A stretch of DNA of 64,000 nucleotides from assembly GCA_949357655.1 (NCBI GenBank), contig CASHTG010000019.1, forward strand, positions 310,001 through 374,000, read 5' to 3'. The notes under the pieces were generated by a model. The model ran no database searches. It had not been told where the DNA came from and saw only the letters and a list, made by a program, of their open reading frames with translations. Positions 23,901-34,853 of this stretch are shown here, in pieces. The position numbers were made by a program, and so were the translations under genes. This DNA is from Parascedosporium putredinis (Eukaryota > Ascomycota > Sordariomycetes > Microascales > Microascaceae). Each line of letters opens with the position of its first letter. The stretch's first letter is position 1.

Positions 23901-26025
23901 TCTTCGGTTAGCCACTACCCAGCCTCCACAATCTCCCAGAGTCGATTTACACTCCTCTCGCCCACTCCACTGCAACTTGAAGACTAAGCACGCGCGCGAA
24001 GAATCTACCGGACAGTCTGGAGGTCAGGCGTTTGCTACTTTGCCCATCTTCTTCTCGAGATCTTCCCCCCCGCTCGCTCGCCTTTATCGTATATACATCC
24101 CACCCCCTTCTTTCAAGGCCCGTCGCACGGAGATTTTGCCCTTCCCCGCGCCGGCATCTTTCTATTTTTGTATCGTCTTGGTATGACCGGCTGCATTCAT
24201 CACTCACCCATCGAGGCTCTCTATTTATTTTTCTTCTTGCCTCTTTGGGCGTGAGGGGTGGTCAAGTTGGCAGGCATTGATCTCGGTTGCCTCTCTCTGT
24301 TCTTCATTTCTCGTGCGTGAAGAACAAATAAGAAGAAACAAGAAAATAAGGGGGTTTGGCTGTGTAGGCCAATCCCTCTTAAAGTCGTCGAGGATGAGCT
24401 GGAAAGGCGTGAAGAGCGCCCTCCCTTCAAAAGTTGGTTTCTGGCCTTCCTCCAAGAGGAAAGCTGCCAAGCAGAATGGCAATTCCAAGGATGCGTCACG
24501 GTATTAACACAACCTACTTTCGTTTTCCCTTTTTTCTTTTTCTTTTACTCTTTTTTTTTCTCTCCTTCTCTCTGGGCTTTTGCTATTCGAGTTGAATTTC
24601 ATTGGCCACGATCGCCGGCCTTGTTTATATCACATCTCATATTGCTGGATTGGTGAGCCTCCCTCGGCGGGGATGTAAGATATTCAAGGCGTATAGGGCT
24701 GAGCAAAGCTGCTTGGGAGCTCGGCTGTACTTGAAATGTCCCTGACCCTGGGCGTCAACCCTTCACCATATAGAGAGCATCAGTGATGAGGACCTTTATT
24801 TTTCCATTGATGAAGGAGTCTCCATCGAACCTCAAAGAGCAAGGCCTCGAGGAGGCTATCACTCGGCCTTTCCCTATGTTTCATTGCTCTTCCTTTTCGC
24901 CCATGGTTAATGCGTTACGACCTTTCTGCTGCAAGCATCGCAAAACGACGCATATCCCGCTAACTGAAATGGGCAATCTACAGATACTTTAGTAATGGAA
25001 GTGCCCAGTCATCGACTCTGTCAGTCGTGGACAGCCAGCTTGACAAGGCCTTTGATGCCCTACGAAGTATGTTGTGCCAACCGCTTGCCACCTAACCCTA
25101 ACACAGCCTAACCCTTCCTCTGCTTCCCGGTTCCTCCTCGTCGCCACTTTGGCGCGTCATTTGCGGGGAGGTTGCATTTGTGCGAAGAGCTGAGCCGACG
25201 AACACGGGTGCCTTGCCGAGTCGTCCAGATATACTAACGATTCTATCTCTTCTTTCTTTACTATTCTAGGTGGCGATGACTCGAAGGATGCCATTGGCGT
25301 CGAGTCGTCTATGACATACCTGCAGAACCTAAACGTCAACCTCGAGAACGCGTCTCTTTTCGTTGCTTTGGAGTTCTTCCAGGCGCCTAGCATCGGAGAA
25401 ATCACGAGAAAGGGCTTTGTTGAGGGCTGGAAGAACAGCGGGTACGTGACTCTTTATATATATATATATATATATGTTCCCGGCCCAGTGCTACGCGACC
25501 CTCTGTCACTTGCGTGCACTCCCACGTCGATCCTCCGGGCTCACCCCTCTTGACCGCCCAGCTAACGCATAACTCTAGCGTGACGATAACTCAGGAAGGC
25601 TGCGCTGCCCACGTCAAATCTCTAGTCTCGACGCTCTCGCGCAACCCTGGCTACTTTAAGCAGGTATACCGGTACGCCTTTGTAGTGGGCAAAGAGGCGG
25701 ACCAACGCGCGCTTAGTCTCGAGAATGCCTTTGTCTTTTGGCCCATGCTTTTCACCTCCCCGGCATGCAGTGGAAGACAAAGTCGCACGATTGGTTGGAC
25801 CTTTGGATCAGCTTTCTCAAAGAAAAGTGGACCCGTTCCGTTAATCGCGATATGTGGAACATGACGTTGGAGTTCGCCCTCCGGTCCATGACGGACGAAA
25901 CGCTCTCGTTCTGGAGCGAGGATGGGGCTTGGCCTAGCGTCATTGACGAATTTGTGGCCTGGTGCCGGGATTCACACGGCATTGGGAAGGCCAAGGGCCA
26001 GGATACCATGGAGGTCGAAGACTGA
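20956..26025 (+). CDS. dcn1: Defective-in-cullin-neddylation protein 1 (Dcn1, UBA + PONY domain)
   Basis: Scaffold E3-like factor that promotes transfer of Nedd8 from Ubc12 to cullins. Exons: 20956-21042, 21708-21750, 24984-25066, 25270-25441 and 25579-26025. Exons 1-2 encode the UBA domain (MPPLSNSQKAAVVQQFIQLT, then SSYKLNDAIDAYF). Exons 3-5 encode the PONY/potentiating domain, with TYLQNLNVNLENASLFVALE, RYAFVVGKEADQRALSLENA, RSVNRDMWNMTLEFALRSMT and the acidic-patch block SEDGAWPSVIDEFVAW. Single bases are missing in A4 near 21714-21717 (exon 2) and C4 near 25756-25760 (FTSPGMQWKT). All junction phases agree, including across the exceptional 3233-nt intron 2. The protein is about 275 residues, normal for fungal Dcn1. 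Confidence 0.92.
21751..24983 (+). other. Exceptionally long intron 2 of dcn1 (3233 nt)
   Basis: The donor GTAAGT follows codons for NDAIDA. The acceptor CTACAG at 24978-24983 is preceded by a CTAAC branch-point match (about 24960). It contains a 23-base T run (21785-21807), a (GCCACT) repeat (23477-23498) and a C/T-rich segment (about 23760-24270) that resembles a fungal promoter leader. No transposon ORF was recognised inside. Introns in filamentous fungi are usually below 200 nt. Confidence 0.75.
24394..24500 (+). other. Candidate alternative first exon of dcn1
   Basis: ATG at 24394 opens 35 codons (beginning MSWKGVKSALPSKVGFWPSS, then a basic KRKAAKQ) and ends at CG before a GTATTA donor-like site. 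Its end phase (two bases) equals that of exon 2, so splicing to 24984 reads directly into YFSNGSAQ of the PONY region. The product would lack the UBA domain. C/T-rich promoter-like DNA and an A/T-rich TATTTATTTTT element (24222-24232) lie upstream. The donor is non-optimal, so this stays tentative. Confidence 0.35.
25455..25475. repeat. (TA)n microsatellite in dcn1 intron 4
   Basis: About ten TA units lie just after the GTACGT donor of the fourth dcn1 intron. Confidence 0.9.
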
Positions 26026-27412
26026 GGGAGGGTTGCCCTTTCTCTGAGAAAGAGGCCGAGACAGCCCCCGCCGCCATTGCCCGCCAAACTTGCGCCTGAC
26101 GCCCACCATTCCCCTTAGCCGAATCTGCATCCTTCTCCTATCAATGCCTTGATGACCCAATCGTTTTCCTGCTCCTTTCCCCCTCAAACCCCTACATCTA
26201 TAACCCTCTCGGTTTTCTTTTTTTTTTGGTTGACCGATTTCTGGGAACAAAACGAAATATTAATGGGCGTTGCCCGCCCTTCAACTAGACACTTTATTTC
26301 ACGACATCATGAGGTGGAAATCGACTTTGTTATTGCTGCTCACTGTGGCATGATCCGTACGGAAGGGATAGGTGGGAGGGGCTACGCACTTACCTCACGT
26401 ATATACGGAGGACGGGCGACGTACCAGGCGCATAAGCATGGATCAATGTATACGGGCTCTCTACCTCCCTCCTGCCCCGCGCGGACTTCCTTCTCTGTCC
26501 ATCATCTTTCCTTTTTCCTTTTCTGGCCCTTTCCCTCTCCACCCATTGATCGTAGCATGCATGTACTGGGTCCTCGCGTAAAGTCAAGAATATATCGGCC
26601 TTGCGGATCGTCTAGCGTTTTGGGGTCGGGGGCCACTGCTTGCCCATTTGATGTAAGAAGAAGAAGAGGAAGCAGAAGCAAAATATAGCATCATTTCAAT
26701 AGAGAGCAAAACAAGATACATGACCTGAACGACGGCGACCAATCTCGATGTTGATGTGATGTGCGACTAATCTTACTGCGCGCGATGAGTAATCTGCCTT
26801 TTTCTGCATTTTCTGTGTGGGAATTGGGCGTGGAGGGTCTGGTCTAGTCGGGCTCACGAGGCTACCAAATCATGTCCAGTGTTCTAGTGCGTTCGTTGTC
26901 TTCTAATTTTGGATGGGGGAACGGTGATGGAAACGGAAGAATGACAAGATAAACAAGTTTCCCAAGATGCATATAAATACAAGAACCGTCTCTCGTAGGG
27001 AGGTTCAAAAGATGGTACAATGTTTCGCGCTGGCGGGAGGGTTCGCCTCACGCTTGCTCACCACCGATTCTCTCATATCCAACTGCCCAATCGCCCGCTC
27101 GAGGACTGTCGGTTTTCGACCCCTTTGTGGCCTCCTCCTGCTGCACACCGTGATTCTCGTCGTAGAGCTCGTTCATAGGTATCGCTTCGGACGAAGAGAG
27201 CCTCCCTCTAGTTCCCCATTCAAGTGGTGTCCCGAGGCGGGTGAAGAGCATCTTGGCAAGGGATCTCTCACCAAAAACAAAAGGGGCAGGTCTCTTCCCT
27301 CTCTTTAATTTTTCGTCGTCGCTCCTTTTGCCCGCCGACTATCCCTTTTCTGTTCTCTCCCCATCCTCCTCATGTCCGTTCTCATTCGTCTTTGTTTTGG
27401 GTTACACACCGC
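26026..27412. other. Convergent 3' intergenic region
   Basis: Shared 3' flank of dcn1 (+) and mrp17 (-), 1.4 kb. A T-run lies at 26217-26229. No coding, repeat or RNA feature recognised. Confidence 0.55.
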
Positions 27413-28019
27413 TCACGACGTCGTGTTCCATTTCACGGGACCAAACTTGGCCATGCTCGCGAGGGTACCGTCGCCGAGCTTGACATGGGCGGCGCGGACT
27501 ACGCGGGGTCGAGGCGCATGGTGGATCGGACGTTGGCGTGGGCGGCGGCGGAGGCGTCGTAGCGCATGACAAAGTAGTGGCCGTCGCGGTGCTTCATCTG
27601 GTGCTTGGTGACGGGGGACGGGAGGGAGAAGACGCCGAGGTTGGCGAGGCCGCGGATGACGCCGCCTTGGCGGAGGACGATTTGGCCGCAGGTGAGGGCG
27701 ATTCTGTTTTGGGGAGAGCATTAGAAAGATTGCGTGGACTGATTGACTGATTTTCTTTTTTTGCGAATTTGGCTTCGTTTGAGCATTCTTGGAAGAGAGG
27801 GAAATTGGGGGTATACATATAAGGGGGAGGGAGTGAATTACTCTTTGACCTCGGCGAGGTTGCCGGGTCGGATCTGGAGAGCAAGAGAAAAGGTCTGGTT
27901 AGCGGAAAAGCTGCCGAAAGGGCGAAAGAAAGGGGGAAAGGGGAGCTCTTGGTGGGATTGATGATGGCAGTGGGAAGGAGAGATGTGAGACTTACTATCC
28001 CTACGAGTTCGTAAAGCAT
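27413..28019 (-). CDS. mrp17: Mitochondrial small-subunit ribosomal protein bS6m (Mrp17)
   Basis: Component of the mitochondrial 37S ribosomal subunit, homologous to bacterial S6. Exons on the minus strand: 28019-27996 (only 8 codons, MLYELVGI), 27873-27842 (32 nt, IRPGNLAEVKE) and 27703-27413. Exon 3 gives IALTCGQIVLRQGGVIRGLA, LGVFSLPSPVTKHQMKHRDG, HYFVMRYDAS and HVKLGDGTLASMAKFGPVKW, the whole S6-like fold. One C is missing near 27506-27510, between TMRLDP and RVVRAAHVKLGDG; the uncorrected frame stops there. About 115 residues with no long presequence, as usual for this family. Confidence 0.92.
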
Positions 28020-28596
28020 CTTGGGACGCGCATGGAAAGGTTGATCGCGAATAAAGGGAGGGGACTTGAACGGGTCGCGGTTTTGACGGCTTGGTGTTTG
28101 GCGATGCGAGGTCGAAAAAGATGCTTGGAGGAATTTCACGATATTATATCCGGGGTTTTGCCGGGCTTGGGGGAGCTTGCTGGTTCTCTCTTTTTTTTTT
28201 TTTTTTTGTTTGACATTCGTCGGACCCACAACGCTTCGTCTTGGTTGGTTGAAGCTTGCACTGGCCTGCTACGAAGCATCGCTGTTGCGCTTCATCGAGT
28301 GCTCCTTCATTAAAAGAGAGGTTCTGGATCTACGGAGATTCTGGCCGTAAAATCGTAGATAAAAACGATGCAAGTACAAGTCTCTCTCTATATTTCTTGT
28401 TTGGATGTGCCGGATTGTATTGTCGCTCCTCACTGCATCGACTTTCCTTGCCTCGACCTCCCGCCTAGCCGTTGTTTCCCTTTGTTTTTATACATGGATC
28501 TAAAATGATATTGGGGTATTTCGTGAATACATGGTACTATACACTGAGACAAGGGGTCACCCTCTCTCTTTATCCTTTGTGCATCCTCTTCGAGGC
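28020..28596. other. Intergenic region between mrp17 and the NDUFAF6-like gene
   Basis: Both neighbours are on the minus strand, so this holds the mrp17 promoter and the 3' flank of the upstream gene. A poly-T run is at 28191-28207. Nothing else seen. Confidence 0.6.
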
Positions 28597-29818
28597 CTAT
28601 AATGCCTGCTTCTTTAGCGCTCTCCATATCCTCCACGGTAGCTTCCACCCGGGCCGGACGGCGAACGGATCAAAGTCCCTCTTCTCCAGCTCGGAGAGGT
28701 AGTCCTGTGCGGGGACAGCCTCGAGCAGCACCCCAAAAGCTCTCCTGACGTCTCTGGCGACATCGTCCTCGCCGCCGTCGTCGTAAATGTGCTCCTCGAG
28801 CTCGCCCTCGTGCTCGTAGTCGTGGCCGGCGTGCTGGCCGGCCTGGAGGTTCTTGAGCATCTCCCGCGCAGTGATAAGGTGGTCGTTGGCGCGCGTGGCT
28901 ACGGTGAAGACGGCATCACGGAAGCCGGGGCCCCGGGGCCTTGGCGAAATATGGACTCCTCGCTCACGCCGTGCTCGGCGAGGACATCGAGGGGGAGGAG
29001 GATCGCGGGATCGCGGCTGGGGCGTCAAAGCCGGTCGCGGCGGCGGCGGCGGGGGAGGTGCGAGGAGGATGGGGATACCGCGGAGGATGGCGGTGATACC
29101 GCAGGCTTTGCCAATGTGGCTCGCGAGGTGGTCCACATGCATAGAGCGCATGGGTAGGGCGGCGAGGGTGGCGTACATGAGGGTGGAATAGGTGCTTTCG
29201 GCGTACTCTTCCAGGGCGGCCATGGAAGGGTACGGGCGATTCGTCATGTGGCGCTCGCGCGTCTTGATCAAGCGGGAGATCCAGAACTTGAGCGACTTTT
29301 GCGCCGAGGGCCCGGCCCTGGCTTCGAGGTCGTCGAGGGCTTTGCGGAGGAGGAGGCAGATGGGCTCGCGGGGCGGGGTGCCGGCAAAGGTTTTGTCGAT
29401 GGAGTCGCGCCAGAATTGCGTGCGCATCTGGCCGATGATGGGGTTGGAGACGGACTCTGGGAGGCGCACGAGCTCGAGGTTCAAGGTTCGGATCACATCG
29501 TAGACGTCTTGGACGGGGCGGGGACGAATTGCCGGATGAGAAATGCCTGGCGGTCGCTCTGGCTGGAAAACGACACCGCGCCGGGTGTTTGGTTAGCTTC
29601 CTCTTCTTCTTTTTCCTCTCTGCTATTTGGTTTCTTGGATCTGCGGGGAGGCAAAGGGAAGGGGAGGGGGATTGGGCTTGAGCTCACGCAATCTGCTTGA
29701 CGCAGTAGTTCTTGGCTTGGACTAGATCTGCTTCTGTCGCAATGTGGCGGCGATAGCTTCGCGACTGCGAAGTGGCCAGGCGCTGGAGGCCGCCACGGAC
29801 GATTGACTGGTGATGCAT
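28597..29818 (-). CDS. NDUFAF6-like complex I assembly factor (squalene/phytoene synthase fold)
   Basis: Mitochondrial protein of the phytoene/squalene-synthase-like family needed for assembly of respiratory complex I in animals. Exon 1 is 29818-29688: a presequence-like MHHQSIVRGGLQRLATSQSR, then ADLVQAKNYCVKQIA. A 125-nt intron follows, and exon 2 starts at 29562 (QSDRQAFLIRQFVPAP). Downstream motifs are TLNLELVRLPESVSNPIIGQ, MRTQFWRDSIDKTF, YAESTYSTLMYATLAAL, HLASHIGKACGITAILRGIP and VATRANDHLITAREMLKNLQ. Frame repairs are needed in C runs near 29515-29520 (PAPVQDVYDVIRTLN), in the C/G-rich segment near 29000-29020 (LLPLDVLAEHGVSEESIFRQ) and near 28930-28942. The DXXXD prenyl-diphosphate motifs of true synthases are not visible, consistent with the assembly-factor branch. 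Confidence 0.87.
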
Positions 29819-30370
29819 CGAGAGAGGCGTTCCTCGGGATCTAACCTTCCATAGTGAAGAGGATAGAAAGAAAGAAGGGAAGGGGGAGAAGAAGAGAAAT
29901 GGTCAATTGACGTCACTTGTAGTGTGGGAGACGGGAAAAAAAAAAAAGGCCGTGTCTGTCCAAAGTTGAACCAAGAGAATTGAGCAGCTTCTGATAGGCT
30001 GGTAGGTCTCGCCCCCAGTGGAAGAGCTCTTTGAATTGTTGCCAGTGCCCTGAACAATGAGCTGAACAGCGCCGTGAGATTTCGCTGATTAACCCCACCA
30101 GACGCCACAAGTCACCTGATACCGGGATTCCTGGCTCGCGGGGCAGCGCGTCTCCCTAAAATTTAGTCGCGTCTGGTCTGGGCGTACACCTCCGGGAACC
30201 GATGGTAGAGCTCTCACTTGGAGGCGTCAAATGTCAGTTCACGCTCTGTTGGCTTGGTACGCAAAAAACGAATTTGACCGTTGTGCGCATCTTATCCTAG
30301 CCACGACGCTTTCACTCGAAAGACTCACCGTGTCTCGGTCTCAAAGTGTGTGTTGCACTCGAACCGCCAA
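29819..30370. promoter_or_regulatory. Bidirectional promoter between the NDUFAF6-like gene and rad5
   Basis: 552 bp separate two divergent start codons. A T/C-rich segment on the minus strand (about 29870-29950, including an A/T run at 29937-29947) fits the leader of the minus gene. The right part, 30120-30370, would serve rad5. No consensus motif could be assigned confidently. Confidence 0.5.
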
Positions 30371-33300
30371 ATGGCGGATCTCAGCCCCTCGGGTCGGCCT
30401 GCGAAGAAGCAGCGCTTATCCGGCGAATACGGCACCGCCACCCACGACCAAACGCCCGGCGACTCGAGCCCCCGAGCAGCAGCCTCCCGCCCCCGAGCGC
30501 TTCTTCTCCGACCCGGTGGTCCCGAGTCCCCTGAAAAGCGTGGTGGCCCAATCATCCCCGCTCCCCGCCCACCGCCTCCCTCCTCCCCTTCACAATGGCA
30601 GCAGGCCCGAATCCACACGGCGTGCCACGCCCCCGCGGCGTCGTCGGAACCGCCGACCCTGCAGCACGAATCTTCGTCCGTGGCCTTTGACCCCGAGATG
30701 TTTGAGAGCTTCGTCGGACACAAGGTAGAGCCCGACGTTCTCGACCTCATCCGGCAGCATAGCAACGGGAACCTGGAAAGGGCCGTCAATATGTATTTTG
30801 ACGGCACGTGGAAGAAGTGGAAGGAACCCCCGCGGCGGTGGCGAGGGCTTCTTCCGCGGCGTCGGCGCCCGCAGCTCTGGAACGGGGCCGATCGGCCGCG
30901 GCCGCGCTGCCCGAGTCCAACGGCCTGCCCTCCCGGTCCCGACAGCGGCAGCGGCAGCCGAGGTACATTGGGGCGTTTGGCGTCGAGGGCTGGGCCACCC
31001 GGAGCGGCCACAACATGCTGAGGCACGGAGACGCCGTCAAAATTGAGCGGCAAAAGATCCAGGCGCCCCAGACGACCCCCAAGGGCCAGATCAAGATTGG
31101 CGTTCCCATCGTGACCGCGCGCATGACCGCCGCCGCTGCTAGAAGAGTCGACGTGATTGTGCGCTTCACCAACGCGGCCGGGGCGGAGCTGGGGAGGTTG
31201 TCCAAGGAGACGGCCAACTGGGTCTCCACGTTGATGGATCAGGGCATTTGCAGGTTCGAGGGCGCCTGCGTCTACGCGCCGGAACGGATGAGGACCAACG
31301 ACACAATCTTCCTGCAGCTCAGGGTCTACTTGCTGCCGTCCGCCTTTCAAGCCACCGTCCTCCATCCTTCCGACGACATCGCCACCAGCTTCCGCGAGGA
31401 GGACGAAACTACGCAGGAGAAGGACCTCCGCCTGCGGCAGGTCGCCCTCGTCAGGCTCTTCCAGGAGATTAATGTTCTCCCTTCCACCCTCAGCGCCCAA
31501 GACACGAAGCAGCAGCGTCAGGGTCTTCTCGAGGCCGCCGAGCTCGACGAAAAAGGGCAAGGATCCCCCAAAGGCCAACAATGCCAATGCTAATGCTAAT
31601 GCCAATGCCAACGCCAATGCTGGGGGTCCCGTCCAGCCCGCCGGACGAGGCCGAGGAGGGCGAAGAGCTGGAGCAGGACCAGCTCGACGCGTTGTACCGG
31701 AAAGCCCAGTCCTTTGATTTCAACACTCCCGAGGCGGAGCCCTCGACACGTTTGCCCTACAGCTGCGGCCCTACCAGAAGCAGGCTCTGCATTGGATGCT
31801 GAACAAGGAGCGCGGCGAAAAGGGAAACCGCGAGCCCTCTCTCCACCCTCTGGGAAGAATATACCTGGCCCTTGAAGGACGCCGACGACAAGGACCTCCC
31901 CATCGTCGAGGGGCAGGACAAGTTTTACATGAATCCTTACTCTGGCGAGATGACGCTCGTTTTCCCAGCCCAGGAACAGAAATGCTTAGGCGGCATCTTG
32001 GCCGACGAGATGGGCCTCGGCAAGACGATTCAGATGCTCAGCCTGATCCACTCCAACAAGCCCTACCCGAGGGCCCAGCCCAAGACTGGGTTGTCCTCGC
32101 TCCAGCAGCTGCGGTCGTATGGCTCGCCCGAGGCAGAGGTGCTCCGGGCGCCCCAAACCACCCTGGTGATTGCGCCCATGTCGCTCCTCGCGCAGTGGCA
32201 CAGCGAGGCGGAGAAGGCCTCTAAGGAAGGGACGCTCAAGGCGTTTGTATACTACGGCAGCGAGAAGAACTGCAACCTGCAGGCCATGTGCTGCGAAGAC
32301 AGCGCCGCCTCGGCCCCGGACGTGGTCATCACGAGCTACGGCACCGTCCTGTCCGAGTTCAGCCAGATCCTGGCCAAGAAGGGCGACAAGTCGCACCACC
32401 GCGGGCTCTTCTCGCTCGAGTTCCTGCGCATCATCCTCGACGAGGCCCACACCATCAAGAACCGGAGGTCCAAGACGTCCAAGGCCTGCTATGCCCTCGC
32501 CGCCGAGCACCGCTGGGTGCTCACGGGCACCCCATCGTCAACCGCCTCGAGGATCTCTTCAGCCTCGTGCGCTTCCTCGGCGTCGAGCCCTGGAACAATT
32601 TTTCCTTTTGGAGGACCTTTATCACGCTGCCGTTCGAGTCTAAGAACTTTGTGCGGGCGCTGGATGTGGTTCAGACGGTGCTCGAGCCGTTGGTGATGAG
32701 GAGGACAAAGGATATGAGAACCCCGATGGAAGCCCGTAAGTGCCTCCTTTTTTCTTTTTTATGAAACCAGGCCAAGTTGAAGATACTAACAAAGGACTCT
32801 CCCCAAACAATACAGACTCGTACCTTTGCCGCCAAAAAGGTGGAAATCGTCAAGGTGGAGCTTTCCGAGTCCGAGAGAGATTTACAACCACGTCTTCACG
32901 CGGGCCAAGAACACCCTCGACAACAATATGGCATCCGGAACGGTGATGAAGGCGTATGCCAGCCTGTTTGCCCAAATCATCCGACTGAGGCAGACGTGCT
33001 GCCACCCGATCCTGATCCGAAACCGCGATATCGTGGCCGAGGAAGAAGAGGCAGCGAGCGCCGCCGCCGCCGCCGCGGATGCCGTAGCGGGTTTGGCCGA
33101 CGACATGGACCTGGACGTGCTCCTGCAAAGGTTCACGGCCGACCTCGCGGACGAGCAGTCGCGGCCGGGGGCGACGTTTGGGGCGCACGTGCTGGCGCAG
33201 ATCCGGAGCGAGGCGAGCCACGAGTGTCCGATCTGCGCCGAGGAGCCCATGATTGAGCAGACGGTGACGGGGTGCTGGCACTCGGCGTGCAAGAAGTGCC

Positions 33301-34139
33301 TGCTGCAGTATATCAAGCACGAGACGTCGCGCGAAAAAGTGCCCCGCTGCGTGCACTGCCGCGAGCCCATCAACGTGCGCGACCTGTTCGAGGTGATTCG
33401 GCATGACGACGACGATGGCAACGGCGACATGGCGGCGGCGCTGTCGGGGACGCAGGGCGGCAAGGGGGCCGCATCAGCCTGCAGCGGGTGGGGACGAGCG
33501 ACTCGTCGTCCAAGGTGATGGTGTTGATCCGGTACCTGCGGGAGCTGCGGCGGGAGCACGGACGCATCAAGTCGGTGGTGTTTAGCCAGTTCACGTCGTT
33601 TCTCTCGCTCATCGAGCCGGCGCTAGAGCGGGCGGGCATGGATTTCTTGCGGCTGGACGGGTCCATGTCGCAAAAGGCGCGGGCGGCGGTGCTGGCCAAG
33701 TTCCGCGAGGCCGGGCGCTTCACGGTGCTGCTCATTAGCCTCAAGGCGGGCGGGTGGGGCTTAACCTGACGTCGGCGCGCAGGGTCTTCATGATGGATCC
33801 GTGGTGGAGCTTCGCGGTGGAGGCGCAGGCGATTGATCGGGTGCATCGGATGGGCCAGGAGGGCGAGGTCAAGGTGTATCGGTTTATTGTGCAGGATAGC
33901 GTGGAGGAGAGGATGCTCAAGGTGCAGGACCGGAAGAAGTTTATGTGAGTTGTCTTTTCACTTTCCCTGCTCCCTTACGCACACACTTCCTCTCACTACA
34001 AGCCGTCTCCTTTTTCTCACGAGGCTCTTGTAAAAGCATGTGCTGACTTTTCCTTCCTAGCGCTTCGTCTCTAGGTATGATGAGCGACGAAGAAAAGAGG
34101 CACCAACGGATCGAGGACATCAAGGACTTGTTGAGTTGA
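30371..34139 (+). CDS. rad5: Rad5/HLTF-type SNF2 helicase and RING ubiquitin ligase
   Basis: Post-replication repair factor that polyubiquitinates PCNA and remodels stalled forks. Exons: 30371-32734, 32816-33944 and 34061-34139; introns are 81 and 116 nt. The basic N-terminus (MADLSPSGRPAKKQRLSGEY) is followed by a UBA/CUE-like segment (VLDLIRQHSNGNLERAVNMY), a HIRAN domain (RYIGAFGVEGWATRSGHNML onward) and an Asn-Ala repeat. The SNF2 motor follows: RPYQKQALHWML, the Walker A block ADEMGLGKTIQMLSLIH, the DEAH box ILDEAHTIKN and HRWVLTGTPIVNRLEDLFSL. A RING finger lies within it (CPICAEEPM to CVHC). The C-terminal helicase lobe has SVVFSQFTSF, FLRLDGSMSQKAR and AIDRVHRMGQ. About nine single-base indels are required (near 30825, 31620, 31745, 31850, 32530, 32845, 32880, 33467 and 33760), mostly in C, G or A runs. 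Confidence 0.95.
31580..31621 (+). repeat. Hexanucleotide repeat coding (Asn-Ala)n inside rad5
   Basis: Seven copies of AATGCY/AACGCC in tandem, read in frame as Asn-Ala dipeptides in the linker between HIRAN and the SNF2 lobe. Confidence 0.9.
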
Positions 34140-34853
34140 GATGGGGTTGGGCATGATAGATTTGGGGATCTTTGTAGACATAGAAGGCTTGGGGGAACGT
34201 GAAATATGAATAGACAACACGCACCGCGTTTTTCGGCGGTTGAATCGATCGTCCACTGTGTCCAGTTGGTCTGTGAAAATAGGCTTGGCCTGTGTCCAAG
34301 AGGGTTGAGTTCCATGTTCTTCCGAGCGGGCAGTCTTGTCTATCTCGAACCCTCACGGTGGAAAAGAGTGCGCCGTCGCCAACGCTTTACGTTGGGCTAT
34401 CAAGAGGATGGAGAGAAAAGTATTCTCCATTCAGGAGGAGCTAGAAAGGCGAGTGACTGCCTTCCTCGCTAGATTGTGCTTCCCAAGAACAGGTGTCTCC
34501 TGAATCACGCTTGATATGAGTCGTGCTCCAGTAGCAGCCACAGATGGGATGAACCTGGATATAAAAACAGACGCCTCTTCTCACTCGTTGGCGAAACCCT
34601 TTCTTCCCTCGCTCGTTTCATTGTCCCTTTTACTTACCAAAAAAAACAATAGCACAAAACTACCCTCCTATCTCGATTGCTTCACCGCGAAGAAGAAATC
34701 AAGGAGTTTGCGTTGTAAAACAAGACTCGGGGCCTCCGACAAAACCCTTTGCTTTCCTCTCTCATCACCCGTCCGGCAGATCGCCCAACGTCAAAGCTCC
34801 GTTTTTGCTATACACGAAGCGACTAAGCCCCGCCCACCACAATCACGTTCATC
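34140..34853. other. Intergenic region downstream of rad5
   Basis: 714 bp holding the rad5 3' flank and the promoter of the next plus-strand gene; C/T-rich from about 34590. Nothing else seen. Confidence 0.55.

Noticed and set aside
25091..25116. CCTAACCCTAACAC...CCTAACCC telomere-like sequence
   Set aside because: Only two or three imperfect units inside dcn1 intron 3; CTAAC is also the fungal branch-point motif, so not an interstitial telomere.
30325..31617. 430-codon minus-strand ORF
   Set aside because: It is antisense to the HIRAN and N-terminal part of rad5 in G/C-rich DNA. The plus strand carries the recognisable motifs, and the minus translation is Leu/Gly/Arg-rich without domains.
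6554..34139. Reading the frame breaks as pseudogenes or programmed frameshifts
   Set aside because: Breaks occur in many unrelated essential genes, nearly always one base short in a homopolymer, with full motif conservation on both sides. Assembly error is simpler.
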